A stretch of 64,000 bases of DNA from Nanobdellota archaeon. GTDB taxonomy: Archaea; Nanobdellota; Nanobdellia; Pacearchaeales; GW2011-AR1. The position numbers were made by a program, and so were the translations under genes. Under the pieces are notes generated by a model that saw only the letters and a list, made by a program, of their open reading frames with translations, had not been told where the DNA came from and ran no database searches. The stretch is taken from the NCBI GenBank assembly GCA_030698805.1, contig JAUYMA010000009.1:89208-153207 (forward strand), read 5' to 3'. The stretch's first letter is position 1; each line of letters opens with the position of its first letter. Below, one piece after another: positions 46,869 through 56,407 of this stretch.

Positions 46869-48758
46869 TCATTCCATTGGGGCGCCAGATACCCTGCTTC
46901 TTCCAGCCATTTGACCTCCTAATTCTACTGGAAGATTGGAAAACCCTGCGCCATACATAGAATGATGAATATCAGGATTCATTCCATATCCTGAGAAGTA
47001 TCCGCCTGAGTTGAAAGCAGCTTTATTCCAGTAAGGGGCCATTTGCATTGAATAAACTGGAGATCCGAAAGCTGCTAGGGTTTCTTGCACTGGCATTGTT
47101 TTGAAATGCTGGTACCAATCTCCTGCTTCTATAATTTTTTTGACCTGCTTGTTATATTTATCCAGAATTTCCATATGTCTTTTGGTTGGGACATTACCCA
47201 TTCCCATAGGCAATTCAGTATGTTCCATCCCAAAATTATCTGAGAGGTGGACTTTATTTACAAAAGGAGCTATTTTTTTAGTCTCTTCTATAAGATCATC
47301 ATCAGTGTAACCATATTTTTTGACCATATTGATGTGACCTACGTCCCATGTCGCTCCGATTAATTTCTCTGCTTTCTTCTTGGCTTCTTCTTCAGACATA
47401 TCAAATTTTTCTTGAGCCTGCTTGACGAATTTAGCTCGTGATTCTTTCACTAATTCCCTCACATCTTCTGCCCTGCTCAATCCCATACCCACTGGGGGAT
47501 TTTCAATACTTATCAATGGAGCAGTATCTTTGAATTCTCCATAAGCTCTTGCTGCAATATTTGCAAAAGTTTCTGAAGCTTTTTCTATCGCAAAATCTTT
47601 TAATGGGCGGAAGAGTGAAGGAGTGTCGGATAAACTATTAAGTACATTTACACCTTTTTGAACTTCAATTGCCAAAAGCTCTACTTTATCAGGCTTGAAA
47701 ATCTCTTTTTGTTTTTCTAGGATGTCCTGCCTATATTTATCTAATTTCTTCTTGTCCTCTTCTATTTTTTTTCTATCAGCATCGCTCTTTGCTCTCTGCA
47801 AAGCCTTTTCTGTCGCAGACCATGCTTTATTGAAGTGCTCTTGCAGATTGAGATAAGCTTCTTTCACATAAATTTCGCCATGGTTTAACTGATCTAGTTT
47901 TCTTTCTACAACTTCCTTTTTTAGGTTATTATTGTAAACTTCTTTTTCAATTGCTTTTTGGCCCTCTTCAGTTTTAGACATGGACCACATTTTTTTCATG
48001 GCATCTTTAAATTTTTTCTCATTCTCATCTTCGTGCGATCTTGGACTTCTTTCTAAGTTTAAACCTGCTTCTATGGAATCCTTTCCTTGTAAAGCATGAA
48101 AACTAATTTGAGTCAGAGCGGTTTCCCAAGCCCTTCTGTTTTGTTCTTTGAGTTCTTTTGAAGGATCCGGCTTTTCATCGAGAAGGTAATTATGTTTAGG
48201 AGTAATGTGCGTGAACTGGCCGTCTCTTTCGCTTACAACCATCATTTCTGTTACCCTATCCCTTCCTTTTTCTCCAGGCTTTTTGCTTTCATCCACGACT
48301 CTTGTTTCTGGTTCAGGAAGTCCGTTGCTGGAGTGGAAGGTTACTACAATATTTCCATCCGGATCCAGTTTATGGCCCCTTTGCAAAGCCTGCCACATCT
48401 GTCTTTCTGCCTGCTCTCTGTGAGTTGGATCCCATCCTTGCTTTGTTATTCCAGTGGGCTCTACTAATGGTCCATGCAACGTCAGGTCTGCACCTATTAA
48501 CTTTCTAAGCCGATTTATTTCTTCTAAATGTTGATCTGGAATTGCTTCTTCCACATTGGGAGTAAGCATGCTTACTTCTACGGTTTTTAATCCCGTGTTA
48601 AATCTTTCTGAAACTGCTTGAAGCTGATTAGCTGTTCGAGGATCAGTAGCAATGGCTATTTGAGAGGCATTAGTCTTATAGCTCATGCCTAGAAATGTAT
48701 CTTCTACTGCACCAAAGTCATAGTTCGCCCCATGATAGAAATTCTCGTAACTGCCCAT
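46869..48758 (-). CDS. Xylose isomerase/AP endonuclease 2-type TIM-barrel protein with helical insertion (629 aa)
   Basis: LTLHGPLVEPTG, SIENPPVGMG, ATWDVGHINMVKKYG, VNKVHLSDNFGMEHTELPMGMGNVP. Confidence 0.75.
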   Translation of the reverse strand: MGSYENFYHGANYDFGAVEDTFLGMSYKTNASQIAIATDPRTANQLQAVSERFNTGLKTVEVSMLTPNVEEAIPDQHLEEINRLRKLIGADLTLHGPLVEPTGITKQGWDPTHREQAERQMWQALQRGHKLDPDGNIVVTFHSSNGLPEPETRVVDESKKPGEKGRDRVTEMMVVSERDGQFTHITPKHNYLLDEKPDPSKELKEQNRRAWETALTQISFHALQGKDSIEAGLNLERSPRSHEDENEKKFKDAMKKMWSMSKTEEGQKAIEKEVYNNNLKKEVVERKLDQLNHGEIYVKEAYLNLQEHFNKAWSATEKALQRAKSDADRKKIEEDKKKLDKYRQDILEKQKEIFKPDKVELLAIEVQKGVNVLNSLSDTPSLFRPLKDFAIEKASETFANIAARAYGEFKDTAPLISIENPPVGMGLSRAEDVRELVKESRAKFVKQAQEKFDMSEEEAKKKAEKLIGATWDVGHINMVKKYGYTDDDLIEETKKIAPFVNKVHLSDNFGMEHTELPMGMGNVPTKRHMEILDKYNKQVKKIIEAGDWYQHFKTMPVQETLAAFGSPVYSMQMAPYWNKAAFNSGGYFSGYGMNPDIHHSMYGAGFSNLPVELGGQMAGRSRVSGAPME

Positions 48759-48908
48759 CTTTTTATAGCTTAACGAGGATAAACCTTTATTTAAATGTTA
48801 TTACTGGATTAGCAGTAATTTGTTATATTTAGAAAATTTATTTATTTTCCGTCGTAGAAATTTTTCATACACCAAGCTTTTTAAAGGGACTTTTATTGGA
48901 AGGCAAGC

Positions 48909-49454
48909 ATGACCGGCGTAAATCCATGGCACGATGTAACTATAGGCGACAAGGCTCCTAAAATTATAAACGCAGTTATAGAAATACCTAAAGATTCCAA
49001 AGTTAAATATGAAATGGATAAAGAAACTGGATTGCTAAAATTAGACCGATTTCTTTTTTCTTCTGTACATTATCCAGGTGATTACGGATTTGTTCCTCAG
49101 ACTTTATGGGAAGATGGAGATCCTTTAGATATTATAATTTTAACAAACAGACCAGTTTACCCTTTGACTTTAACTAAAGTAAGAGTTATAGGAGTTCTGC
49201 GCATGGTGGATGATGGGGAAAAAGATGATAAAATTATGGGAGTATATGATGATGATCCTAGATATGCCGAATGGCAAAATATAGGTGACCTCCCAAAACA
49301 TTTCATCCATGAATTACAGAATTTCTTCGAGACTTACAAAGAGTTAGAGGGGAAGAAGTGCAAGATTCTAGAGTTTCTTGATAAAAATATTGCTTACAAA
49401 GACATTGCACTAGCACAGGAACTTTATTTGAAGAAATTTGAGAAGAAGAAATAA
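48909..49454 (+). CDS. ppa: Inorganic pyrophosphatase, family I
   Basis: EIPKDSKVKYEMDKETGLLKLDRFLFSSVHYPGDYGFVPQTLWEDGDPLDIIIL. Confidence 0.97.
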   Translation: MTGVNPWHDVTIGDKAPKIINAVIEIPKDSKVKYEMDKETGLLKLDRFLFSSVHYPGDYGFVPQTLWEDGDPLDIIILTNRPVYPLTLTKVRVIGVLRMVDDGEKDDKIMGVYDDDPRYAEWQNIGDLPKHFIHELQNFFETYKELEGKKCKILEFLDKNIAYKDIALAQELYLKKFEKKK

Positions 49455-49521
49455 TCTCTTTTTCTCATTATATATTATGAGTCAACTAAATTTTTATATA
49501 TGTACTTTTCTACCTTCTTTT

Positions 49522-49911
49522 ATGATAAGAAATCCTCGAATTGCTGTGGAGAGCCGAGAACATTATCATGGCCAAGTTAAGGGAAGTACAAATGATTTTC
49601 ATCTAGGACATTTTAGAGTTGTTCAATATGGTCTGCCAGGTCTTCCTATTCAAGTTATATATGAAGAATTTTACAGTACTGGATTTGAAGAAGATGGTAT
49701 GGCCCCGGTATATTGTAGAGGACTTAATTCTCAGGAAAAAGATGTTTTGCAAGCACGAGTTCCTCAGGCTCAATTATCTAGAGTAAGTTATTCTCTGGCT
49801 CTAGCGGTTGCCCTCGAGCTTTCTCATTCTACTGGAGTTAAATTAGAAGATTCTGTCAATAAAAGAGACTTCTCACCAGTATCTATTAAAGAATTGAGTA
49901 CTACCGCTTAG
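49522..49911 (+). CDS. Hypothetical protein
   Basis: Start ATG 49522 favoured, about 25 nt after TATA-like TTTTTATATA; starts at 49438/49477 are alternatives. Confidence 0.5.
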   Translation: MIRNPRIAVESREHYHGQVKGSTNDFHLGHFRVVQYGLPGLPIQVIYEEFYSTGFEEDGMAPVYCRGLNSQEKDVLQARVPQAQLSRVSYSLALAVALELSHSTGVKLEDSVNKRDFSPVSIKELSTTA

Positions 49912-49987
49912 TATTCTCTATTTTGAAAGACAAATAGTTATTTTAATTGCTATAAATCCTTAAAAAACATATTTTTCTTTTAGAGGA

Positions 49988-50353
49988 ATGGATGACTTGA
50001 AAGTTTCATTAGAAGAAGAGAATGGCAGAGATGAGTTTAGTGATTCTCTGCTTATAGATCTCGCTGAAAATATTTTTCGTTATAAACCTGGATCTTTTAC
50101 AGAAAGGCTTTCTTGTTTTTTAGCTCCTTTCTTATCAATGCCTTTAAGGCTTAAATTGGCAAATGTATCAGAATCTATTCATTATAATGATCTGGTAAAA
50201 AGAGCCTATCTGCGTTTTCAGGATGGAGCTGCTTTGGCTGTTGATGATATGTTAAGACTTGCTCCGTGGGAGAGGAATGGATGCATGCGTTCTATTTCTC
50301 GTTCTATTTTTGGTGAAGAAATGTACGTCTTATCTTCTTATCAACGCTTGTGA
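49988..50353 (+). CDS. Hypothetical protein
   Basis: Complete ORF. Confidence 0.55.
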   Translation: MDDLKVSLEEENGRDEFSDSLLIDLAENIFRYKPGSFTERLSCFLAPFLSMPLRLKLANVSESIHYNDLVKRAYLRFQDGAALAVDDMLRLAPWERNGCMRSISRSIFGEEMYVLSSYQRL

Positions 50354-50357
50354 ATTC

Positions 50358-51104
50358 TTAAAATTCCCAAGGATATCTTCTTTTTGGTTTTGGAGGCTCT
50401 TGCGCTGCGAGATCTAAAGAATATTCTTCATGGAAATCACTCTTTTGCTTGATTGCGCGATTCTCAAAAGGACCAGTTTGTTTTATTTGAGGTTGGGGAG
50501 ATTTGTCCGCTATGATATTTGCCATCTGGAAACTTCTTTCTTCTATACTATACACTCTTTCTCTTTTTTGTTCTATTTGGCCATACATGGCTCTTGTTGA
50601 ATAAGCTACTTGCCGCTCTTGGGGAATAGGGGTTACAGGGGGAGAAGGAGCTACAGGAGTAATTGTTCTTTGCATTCTTTCTTGATATCTTCTTTGTCTT
50701 GCTTCTTCTTGCGCAGCTACTTGAATTTGAGTGTCTGGATTTTCTTCATAAGTTTTTAATCTTCTTGTAGCGCTTGGAGTTCCAGGGGCAGGGCGAATTA
50801 GAGGTGTTTCTTCTTCGGCAGAAATAGGAGGTTCTTCTTCTACTTCAAGGAGGATAGGATCTACAGTCTTAGATTCGCCTACTTTAATCTTATCTTCAAG
50901 AGCAGCCTCATCTATTTTCTTTAAAATATCCTGAGATTTTTCTTCTTTTTTAATAAGAATTTGAGCAGAGGGTTTAGAATTATTCTTTTTAGGAGCATTT
51001 GTCTTTTCTTCTTCTAAAAGGATTTCTAGAGATTCAGGGATGTTTATCCCAGCAAGATTATTCTTTAACCCTTTTTTATTAGTGCTTTTAGGCTTTTTTG
51101 CCAT
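50358..51104 (-). CDS. Low-complexity, probably disordered protein
   Basis: K/E/P/Q-rich translation. Confidence 0.6.
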   Translation of the reverse strand: MAKKPKSTNKKGLKNNLAGINIPESLEILLEEEKTNAPKKNNSKPSAQILIKKEEKSQDILKKIDEAALEDKIKVGESKTVDPILLEVEEEPPISAEEETPLIRPAPGTPSATRRLKTYEENPDTQIQVAAQEEARQRRYQERMQRTITPVAPSPPVTPIPQERQVAYSTRAMYGQIEQKRERVYSIEERSFQMANIIADKSPQPQIKQTGPFENRAIKQKSDFHEEYSLDLAAQEPPKPKRRYPWEF

Positions 51105-51141
51105 TAGTTAATAAGGCAGAAGAAATATATAAACTTGATTT

Positions 51142-51339
51142 TTATTCGTTAATGCCAAAATACCTATGATCCTGCCTCACTTCAAAAGGGAAGTAAGGTT
51201 TTGTTACTTTAGCAATTTCTAATCCTGCAGGAGTACGAGTTTCAACTATTTTAGTATATACTAATCGCCTTTCTTCAGGAGATGAACCTCCTCCTGCTTC
51301 TGTTCTTCTATCCATTGGATCTCTTCTTACTTCTTCCAT
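51142..51339 (-). CDS. Small hypothetical protein
   Basis: 65-aa ORF. Confidence 0.4.
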   Translation of the reverse strand: MEEVRRDPMDRRTEAGGGSSPEERRLVYTKIVETRTPAGLEIAKVTKPYFPFEVRQDHRYFGINE

Positions 51340-51435
51340 CTTATAAGAGAGATACTCCCTCCACCATTTTTAAATCTTGCGGTTATGTAATTACTTAGTA
51401 GTTACACTTATCGGAAGCTATTTAAATTCAGTTTT

Positions 51436-52431
51436 ATGGTTTTTAATATGGAAAATATTGTCATTAGTGAAACTGAAGGGAATCCTTTTCCTTCTAAGGT
51501 CACCCTTGTAAATCAAGTATCTCTCGGCTTTTCACATGCTTCTACAGAAGGATATTATCACAATCCTGATCTTATCAAAAGGACTATTCGTGGACTTGTC
51601 TCAATTCTTGGAGTTAGAAAAGGCAGCAAGACTATTGATATTGGATACGGGCAAAATCTAGCGATTTTGGAAGCTATGCAAGAATTAGGAATGGAATCTT
51701 ATGGTCTTGATTCTCAGGATGGACTGGATAAGGGAAAATATATTCATTCTTTCATTGTGCCTCCTTATTTCAATACTGAACAAAATGGAATAAGGAAATA
51801 TTGTGGCACCATAGAAGATATCTTGCATCCTCAATCAGAGTTAAAGGATGAGAGATTTGATTTATTTACATTCTGGGGGAGTTGGGAATCCGGAGGCAAT
51901 AACTTTGCGATTGGCGGGGAGATGGGAGAATTTAGAGCCATAACTCAACTTAGAGAAAGAGCCGCTCCAGGGAGCAAGGCGGGGGAAAGCAGATATTCTT
52001 ATGATAATGCAGAGGTAAGGGAATTGATGAGGAAGAATAAACAAAAAGTTATGGCAGATTCAAAAGCGATGCTAAATCCTGGGGGAGGCTTATTGGTTGT
52101 TTCATCAAGATATGCGGGGCACGGGGCTGGTTTTGCAACTGATCAACTTCCGTTTGAAAAGAGAGGGATGTTAGGTTTGGGAAATAGATTTAAAGGCCTT
52201 GGAGCAAAGCAAATTTATTTCTTCGGAGTCTCGAAAGAGGAAGTTAAAAAGCAATTAGCTCAAGTTCCTTACTTTGCAGAAGTTTCTCGAGCTCTAGAAG
52301 AAGATGGCCTTTTATTTGCATCTGCAGGGAGAGAAGCTTATGAATTTAGACCTTCTCCAGAGGATATAACTGCGATAAAAAATATGAATATTTCTTTGGG
52401 AAGAATTGATGCAGTTTATGGGAAATTCTAG
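51436..52431 (+). CDS. Possible SAM-dependent methyltransferase-like protein
   Basis: GSKTIDIGYGQNLAILEAMQELGMESYGLDSQDG; start may be 51448. Confidence 0.5.
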   Translation: MVFNMENIVISETEGNPFPSKVTLVNQVSLGFSHASTEGYYHNPDLIKRTIRGLVSILGVRKGSKTIDIGYGQNLAILEAMQELGMESYGLDSQDGLDKGKYIHSFIVPPYFNTEQNGIRKYCGTIEDILHPQSELKDERFDLFTFWGSWESGGNNFAIGGEMGEFRAITQLRERAAPGSKAGESRYSYDNAEVRELMRKNKQKVMADSKAMLNPGGGLLVVSSRYAGHGAGFATDQLPFEKRGMLGLGNRFKGLGAKQIYFFGVSKEEVKKQLAQVPYFAEVSRALEEDGLLFASAGREAYEFRPSPEDITAIKNMNISLGRIDAVYGKF

Positions 52432-53999
52432 GCCGCCATGCCTTTAGCTTTTTTGAAATTATCATAGAGTTTCTTGCAATCTTGCCTAGCCTTTATTATG
52501 GATTGGGAACGCATAACTTTTTCTATTTCATTATCAGGCTCTATCTTTTTAGGCCCCTTTTCTTCTTTCTTTTCTTCCTTTTTCTCTTCTTTCTTAAACA
52601 AAGATAACAGGGCCGAAAAAGGATTGGAATCCTCTTCCTTTTTCTCCTTCTTTTCCTCCTCTTTTTTGTCCCCTAGCAAATCATCTATATCTGTCTGTAT
52701 CTGGGCCAAGCTATCATCCGTTACCCCTTCTATTACTTTAAATAAATCTTGAAGGTCATCTTTCTCTACTTCTTCCTTGAATATTTTTATTTCATCATCG
52801 TTAAATGCAAAACTTGTAAAAGTTAATTCTACTTTTCCTCTAAATCCATAGCCGCCTTGCTGGGTTCTTTCAGGGGCAGTTCTAAATGAGAGTTCCGCTA
52901 ATAACATTGGATAATATGTCCTTTTTTTAGCGGTTAAAACCATTGGTGGCAAATCTCCTTTATCAACGTCCTCTACAGGCTTGTATTCTCCCCTTCCTAA
53001 AAGAACTAATTCCATCAAAGAAGTGTTAAAGGAGGTGACCAAAGCTGAGCGCAAATTAGCCTCTTTGTCTGATCCTCCTGAGAATGCTTTCTGCTCCAGA
53101 GATTTTGCGGCTTTAAGATAAGGTTTCACCCATCTTGCATATAACTTTATTGAATTTACCTGGCTCTTCAAATAAAGTTTTTCTATCTCGAATCTTTTTC
53201 TTAATTCTCTCTCTGATTCTCCAATCCAATCCTGGAACTCTCCAAATCTTTGCTGTAGTATTCTTTTTACCCTGTCATTTAGATCTATACCTTTCGAATT
53301 GTCTTTATTGAGATCTTTTAGGTCTTGAATGGCCATAAAAGCGTCTATCAATGTTACATATTGGTATTGTTGAGCCATGGCTTTTATTGCAGTATTCCCC
53401 CTCTTTAAATCTACAGTATCCAGCCATAGTTGCTTTAGAGAAATCATCGCTGAACTTTTCTCTTCAGATTTATTAGACTTCATCTTATCATATAATTTAA
53501 GACGCATCTTGAATTCTTTTAAATCATAAATAATGTTAAGAACCGATTTTAAGACTGTGTTTGCTGATCCAAGAAGTTTCATGGCTTCTTCTTGCATTTT
53601 AGTTGCTTTCTGTCCCAATTCTGAGAACTGGCCGGATCCAGGAGAACTCATAAAATTATCAACTATCTTGTCTATTCTATTCATTCTCGGATCAGATTGC
53701 AAGGCATCAAGCAGCCAGAAGTACACCGGCTCCAATGCCTCGCCAAATGAGTCATAATATACAGAATGCTTTTCAACAGGCGCTTTGAACCCTATTAGTT
53801 TGAAAGGATTGGCATAAGCGACTGACTTATCGTTATATTCATCAAATTCCATATAAGTATCATCTATTAGCTTTGCTTTCTCAGCCGCAGCAAGATATCC
53901 TTTTTCTTTTGCTATTTTTTCTACTTCTTTTCTTGCTTCTGGAACACAATATATCTTAGGATTTATTGCAGCAACCAGATTTTTTATGTCTACAGCCAT
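52428..53999 (-). CDS. Helical protein with K/E-rich C-terminal region
   Basis: DKKEEEKKEKKEEDSNPFSALLSLFKKEEKKEEKKEEKGPKK. Confidence 0.7.
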   Translation of the reverse strand: MAVDIKNLVAAINPKIYCVPEARKEVEKIAKEKGYLAAAEKAKLIDDTYMEFDEYNDKSVAYANPFKLIGFKAPVEKHSVYYDSFGEALEPVYFWLLDALQSDPRMNRIDKIVDNFMSSPGSGQFSELGQKATKMQEEAMKLLGSANTVLKSVLNIIYDLKEFKMRLKLYDKMKSNKSEEKSSAMISLKQLWLDTVDLKRGNTAIKAMAQQYQYVTLIDAFMAIQDLKDLNKDNSKGIDLNDRVKRILQQRFGEFQDWIGESERELRKRFEIEKLYLKSQVNSIKLYARWVKPYLKAAKSLEQKAFSGGSDKEANLRSALVTSFNTSLMELVLLGRGEYKPVEDVDKGDLPPMVLTAKKRTYYPMLLAELSFRTAPERTQQGGYGFRGKVELTFTSFAFNDDEIKIFKEEVEKDDLQDLFKVIEGVTDDSLAQIQTDIDDLLGDKKEEEKKEKKEEDSNPFSALLSLFKKEEKKEEKKEEKGPKKIEPDNEIEKVMRSQSIIKARQDCKKLYDNFKKAKGMAA

Positions 54000-54064
54000 G
54001 CTCTTTTTTATTGAGAGAATAAGACAGGGGCTTTATTTAAAGTTTTGTTATGGTGGAGAGATAA

Positions 54065-54433
54065 TCATTTCTTTTTTCTCATGTATCCTTTCTGCTCTAT
54101 CCAATCTAAGGCCAGGTCAGTCAGCCGGTAGCTTCCATCTTCAGTTCTTTCCAACAACGCCCGACTAGCCATTTCTCTTGCTGTTACAGGATTTATTTCT
54201 TCTTTTTTCAGGCCGGACCAATGGCCGCGTTCTTGGGATAATGAGATTATAGATGCGGCTACTTTTTCATATCTTTCATCTTCCAAGGCTCCTGCAAAGG
54301 GTTTTCTCATTTTAAGAGGATCCTGAAAATCAGAAGGTTCATAACTTCCTTCAGGTCTTAAAAAATTATCTGTTAGCTTTTTCAATGCATTTCTTTTTCT
54401 AGGATCTAAACCTTCAAACTCTTCTTCTCTCAT
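54065..54433 (-). CDS. Hypothetical protein
   Basis: Complete ORF. Confidence 0.55.
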   Translation of the reverse strand: MREEEFEGLDPRKRNALKKLTDNFLRPEGSYEPSDFQDPLKMRKPFAGALEDERYEKVAASIISLSQERGHWSGLKKEEINPVTAREMASRALLERTEDGSYRLTDLALDWIEQKGYMRKKK

Positions 54434-54508
54434 TTCAATTAGCAGTTATTTGAGTATTAATATTTTATTCATAGGCAGATTTAAATAAAATAATAAATAT
54501 TCTTTTCT

Positions 54509-54955
54509 ATGGGTATTTTGGGTAAAAAGAGAGGGGCAGATATAGATTTTACTTTGCTTCAGAAAAAGGGTTTGATGAAGAAGTCTCCTGTTGCTAAACG
54601 AACAGGATGGAAAGTTGATAAATCAGGATTTATTGAAATGCCTGATCCAACTGCCGCGTTGATTTCTAATGGCTCTGAAAATACCAATGCTGTACCCAAT
54701 CCTAATTCAGGCATTGCTTCTGGATTTGGTTTTCTGGAGAGCATGGTTGAGAAACAAGGTTTGGGCAGTGTTGATCCGAATCCATTACAGGGCTTTTTTG
54801 ATAATCCCTCAGGCATGAGCCCTCCTACTCCTCCAAGCTTGGATAATGATGGCAAGGGATCAGATTTTAGCAGTTTGAAAGTAAAATTAGATGATTTGGA
54901 ATATAAACTTGAAAGATTGATTGAAAGATTGGATCAACTCGAGAGTTCAAAATAA
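54509..54955 (+). CDS. Hypothetical protein with C-terminal coiled coil
   Basis: LKVKLDDLEYKLERLIERLDQLESSK. Confidence 0.6.
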   Translation: MGILGKKRGADIDFTLLQKKGLMKKSPVAKRTGWKVDKSGFIEMPDPTAALISNGSENTNAVPNPNSGIASGFGFLESMVEKQGLGSVDPNPLQGFFDNPSGMSPPTPPSLDNDGKGSDFSSLKVKLDDLEYKLERLIERLDQLESSK

Positions 54956-55002
54956 TTTGATATTTACGTTATATTTATTAATACTTATTTCTCCCTAAGA
55001 TA

Positions 55003-55689
55003 ATGAGGAGGATTATCAGTTTTTTTATCTTTATCATATTGGTCTCTTCAGGATCTGCTTATACTTATATTTCTGGAGAAATGGCAGTACAGAGTTCTGG
55101 TAATACTTTGGTCGATATAGAAACTAATGCTAATCTCACTTTTGGAGAAAGCAGTGATTTATTGACGAGCAAAAATGGAGGATTATGGGCTTTTCATCTT
55201 ATTTCTAGTCAAGTTTTTGATCAGATTCATCTAGAGGTTTGTCTTCCTCGCAATACTGATAATATTGGCAGGATAGAAAGCAATCTTACTTACAGGATAG
55301 ATTTTTCTGGGAGGACTTGCATAGAGTTTATAGATTTTAATTCATCTTTAGATATTTCTATTCCATATACTTTAAAAAAAGATAAAGAAGCCTCAGGGAA
55401 TTTTATTCTCTGGATTTTAGTAGGGATTGTGGCGATGGCCTTACTTATCTTTTATTTACTTAAGCTGAAGAAAGGCAAAGAGAAATTCTCAGATATAAAA
55501 TATTTAGTTAATGACAACGAGATGAGAATTTTAGACGCTTTGATGAAGGGCGAGATGAGGCAAAAAGAATTAAGGAAGAAACTTGATCTTCCTAAGGCTT
55601 CTTTTTCCCGTTACTTGCACAATCTTGAGAAGAAAAGGCTAATTGTCAGAAAAGGTTTTGGCAAGAATAAAATTGTTTCTCTGAAGTAA
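55003..55689 (+). CDS. Membrane-anchored winged-helix regulator
   Basis: Signal peptide, TM ILWILVGIVAMALLIFYLLKL, then wHTH MRILDALMKGEMRQKELRKKLDLPKASFSRYLHNLEKKRLIVRKG. Confidence 0.8.
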   Translation: MRRIISFFIFIILVSSGSAYTYISGEMAVQSSGNTLVDIETNANLTFGESSDLLTSKNGGLWAFHLISSQVFDQIHLEVCLPRNTDNIGRIESNLTYRIDFSGRTCIEFIDFNSSLDISIPYTLKKDKEASGNFILWILVGIVAMALLIFYLLKLKKGKEKFSDIKYLVNDNEMRILDALMKGEMRQKELRKKLDLPKASFSRYLHNLEKKRLIVRKGFGKNKIVSLK

Positions 55690-55720
55690 AATTTATAAAC
55701 TATAGAATATCTATAGAATC

Positions 55721-55954
55721 ATGATAAGTAGTATTCAATTACGAGAGGCCGTAAAGGTTCAGCTAGCCAGATATAAGGAAAGGGATAACGAAAGTTTTGA
55801 AGAAGTTATAGTAAGGCTAATAAAAAAGGTTGAATCTCAGAGAAGAGATCAGAAAAAACTTTTAATAGAAGGCTATAAGGAAATGGCTGAAGAAAGTCTA
55901 AAGATCCAAAAAGAGTGGGAAGCTACTGATAATACTCTAGATTGGGAATGGTAA
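55721..55954 (+). CDS. Antitoxin of a MazEF/VapB-like pair
   Basis: Small protein with RHH-like N-terminus (SIQLREAVKVQLARYKERDNESFEEVIVRLI), 1 nt upstream of a PemK/MazF gene. Confidence 0.75.
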   Translation: MISSIQLREAVKVQLARYKERDNESFEEVIVRLIKKVESQRRDQKKLLIEGYKEMAEESLKIQKEWEATDNTLDWEW

Positions 55955-55955
55955 T

Positions 55956-56300
55956 ATGAAAATACAAAGAGGGGATATTGTGCTTGCAAGCCTTGAACCT
56001 GTGCAAGGCAGTGAGCAGGGAAGAATAAGACCTTGTTTAGTAATTCAGAATGATGATGGGAACAAATATAGTCCTCTCACAATTGTTGCACCAATCACAT
56101 CAAAAAAGTTTACAAGAGATTATCCTACGAATGTGTTTATCAAAAAGGAAGATTCAAAGTTAGTTAAGGATTCTACTGCAATGTTCAATCAAATAAGAAC
56201 AATTGACAGATCTAGAATTATTAAGCGCATCTCAAATTTGAATTATTTAACAATGAATAAAGTTGATTTAGCTATTAAAATTAGTCTTGGTTTGGAATAG
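55956..56300 (+). CDS. mazF: PemK/MazF-family toxin
   Basis: IQRGDIVLASLEPVQGSEQGRIRPCLVIQND...APITSKKF...QIRTIDRSRIIKRI. Confidence 0.93.
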   Translation: MKIQRGDIVLASLEPVQGSEQGRIRPCLVIQNDDGNKYSPLTIVAPITSKKFTRDYPTNVFIKKEDSKLVKDSTAMFNQIRTIDRSRIIKRISNLNYLTMNKVDLAIKISLGLE

Positions 56301-56407
56301 TTCCATTAAATGGTTCCAGATAGTTCCACTTAATTTATTTATACATTATTTGTATGGTTTTCTCAATTGAACAAGCCAGGAGGTTACCAAATGGCAATAA
56401 AATACAA

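Noticed and set aside
52474-52752. Plus-strand 92-aa ORF rich in Ser/Phe
   Set aside because: Antisense shadow of the K/E-rich region of the 52428-53999 gene
54559-54855. 98-aa minus ORF
   Set aside because: Antisense to the 54509-54955 gene, no independent support
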